Part shown: piece by piece, positions 7,077 to 7,507 of the stretch | How positions within the stretch are numbered: position 1 is the stretch's first letter | Layout: each line of letters begins with the position of its first letter | Source of the DNA: Bacteroidota bacterium | GTDB taxonomy: Bacteria; Bacteroidota; Bacteroidia; B-17B0; B-17BO | DNA length: 7,507 nt | Direction: 5' to 3' | Assembly (NCBI GenBank): GCA_025356715.1 | Contig: JANXRU010000359.1 | Location: forward strand, 1 to 7,507 | Made by a program: the position numbers and the translations under genes | Notes under the pieces: generated by a model | What the model saw: the letters and a program-made list of their open reading frames with translations, nothing else | What the model was told of the DNA's origin: nothing | Database searches by the model: none

Positions 7077-7507
7077 GATCCACTATACATTTCAAACTTC
7101 AATAATTTACATTCCAAAGCGGCATTAAACAACGTTATTTTTTTGCTCGGATGTAATCCTATATGTTTGATTGCTTCCATATTAGACGTAATTAACCAGC
7201 AAGTCCAACCACCAAAGTCTTTCTTTAGTTTATCGCCTATTTGTTTATAAAACGCATTGGTATCGTCCATTTTTATTCGCTCGTCGTAAGGCGGGTTCAA
7301 TAAAATGGTGCCATGAGGTTTAGTAGGCATTGTATCAAAAAAAGAGATTTGTTGGTACTGAATAATATCTTCTACTTTAGCAACTGCTCCGTTTCTTTTA
7401 GCCATTTCTAGTGGGATAGCTTCTATATCACTTGAAAAAATGGAGGGCATATCTTCTTTAATACGATTGATGCAGCTATCATAAATTTTATCCCATAAAG
7501 CAGCATC
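7055..7507 (-). CDS. rlmL: RlmL-type 23S rRNA guanine-N2 methyltransferase (THUMP class I family), 5' part outside window
   Basis: The frame is open from the right edge (7507) to the TAA at 7057-7055, giving 150 residues; the internal Met at 7450 is not the start. The fragment covers the second half of a class I SAM-dependent methyltransferase domain. It has an acidic strand-end SSDIEAIPLEMAKRNG (about 25-40 of the fragment), the catalytic motif NPPYDERI from N71 (compare NPPYGERL in E. coli RlmL), FGGW at 98-101, and NAALEC at 128-133 near the end, all in family order. Known members methylate N2 of G2445 in 23S rRNA; the N-terminal THUMP domain would lie beyond the window. The protein ends soon after the methyltransferase fold, so it lacks the C-terminal RlmK half fused in E. 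coli. Exact target specificity in this phylum is inferred. The last six codons lie within or beside the shared terminator hairpin. Confidence 0.87.
   Translation of the reverse strand, partial: DAALWDKIYDSCINRIKEDMPSIFSSDIEAIPLEMAKRNGAVAKVEDIIQYQQISFFDTMPTKPHGTILLNPPYDERIKMDDTNAFYKQIGDKLKKDFGGWTCWLITSNMEAIKHIGLHPSKKITLFNAALECKLLKFEMYSGSKKASKQ

Overview
The window is AT-rich, lacks Shine-Dalgarno-like sites ahead of its starts, carries matches to the Bacteroidota -7 promoter box TAnnTTTG, and encodes two secreted proteins with type IX secretion (T9SS) style C-termini. Together these point to a Bacteroidota genome, most likely a Flavobacteriales-type organism. No phage, plasmid, CRISPR, rRNA or tRNA sequence was seen.

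Layout. Positions 1-2102 (minus strand) hold most of a large secreted reprolysin-like zinc metallopeptidase, whose T9SS sorting domain is cut by the window edge. A gene-free divergent region (2103-2503) follows. Next comes a small secreted Cys/Lys-rich protein (2543-2794) with a perfect -7 box in front and a perfect palindromic terminator behind. Positions 3044-5995 encode the two subunits of proton-translocating NAD(P)+ transhydrogenase, pntA and pntB, six bases apart, closed by a hairpin terminator at 6023-6052. The following intergenic region contains a nested imperfect palindrome of about 117 bp (6076-6192) that looks like a REP/MITE-type element, then a good TTG-N18-TATATTTG promoter. That promoter drives a 223-residue secreted protein (6347-7018) made almost entirely of the FN3-like plus sorting-domain module normally found at the tail of much larger T9SS cargo. 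The window ends in the 3' part of a convergent gene for an RlmL-type 23S rRNA guanine methyltransferase (7055-7507, minus), whose stop codon lies inside the terminator hairpin shared with its neighbour.

How the genes relate. Only pntA-pntB is a clear operon: together they form the inner-membrane complex that couples proton entry to NADPH formation from NADH. The other genes appear to be independent transcription units: a surface or secreted protease, an uncharacterised exported small protein, a small cell-surface-type protein, and an rRNA modification enzyme. I see no evidence of a novel multi-gene system. The parts most worth a second look are the Cys/Lys-rich exported protein, the nested palindrome, and the free-standing T9SS tail protein.
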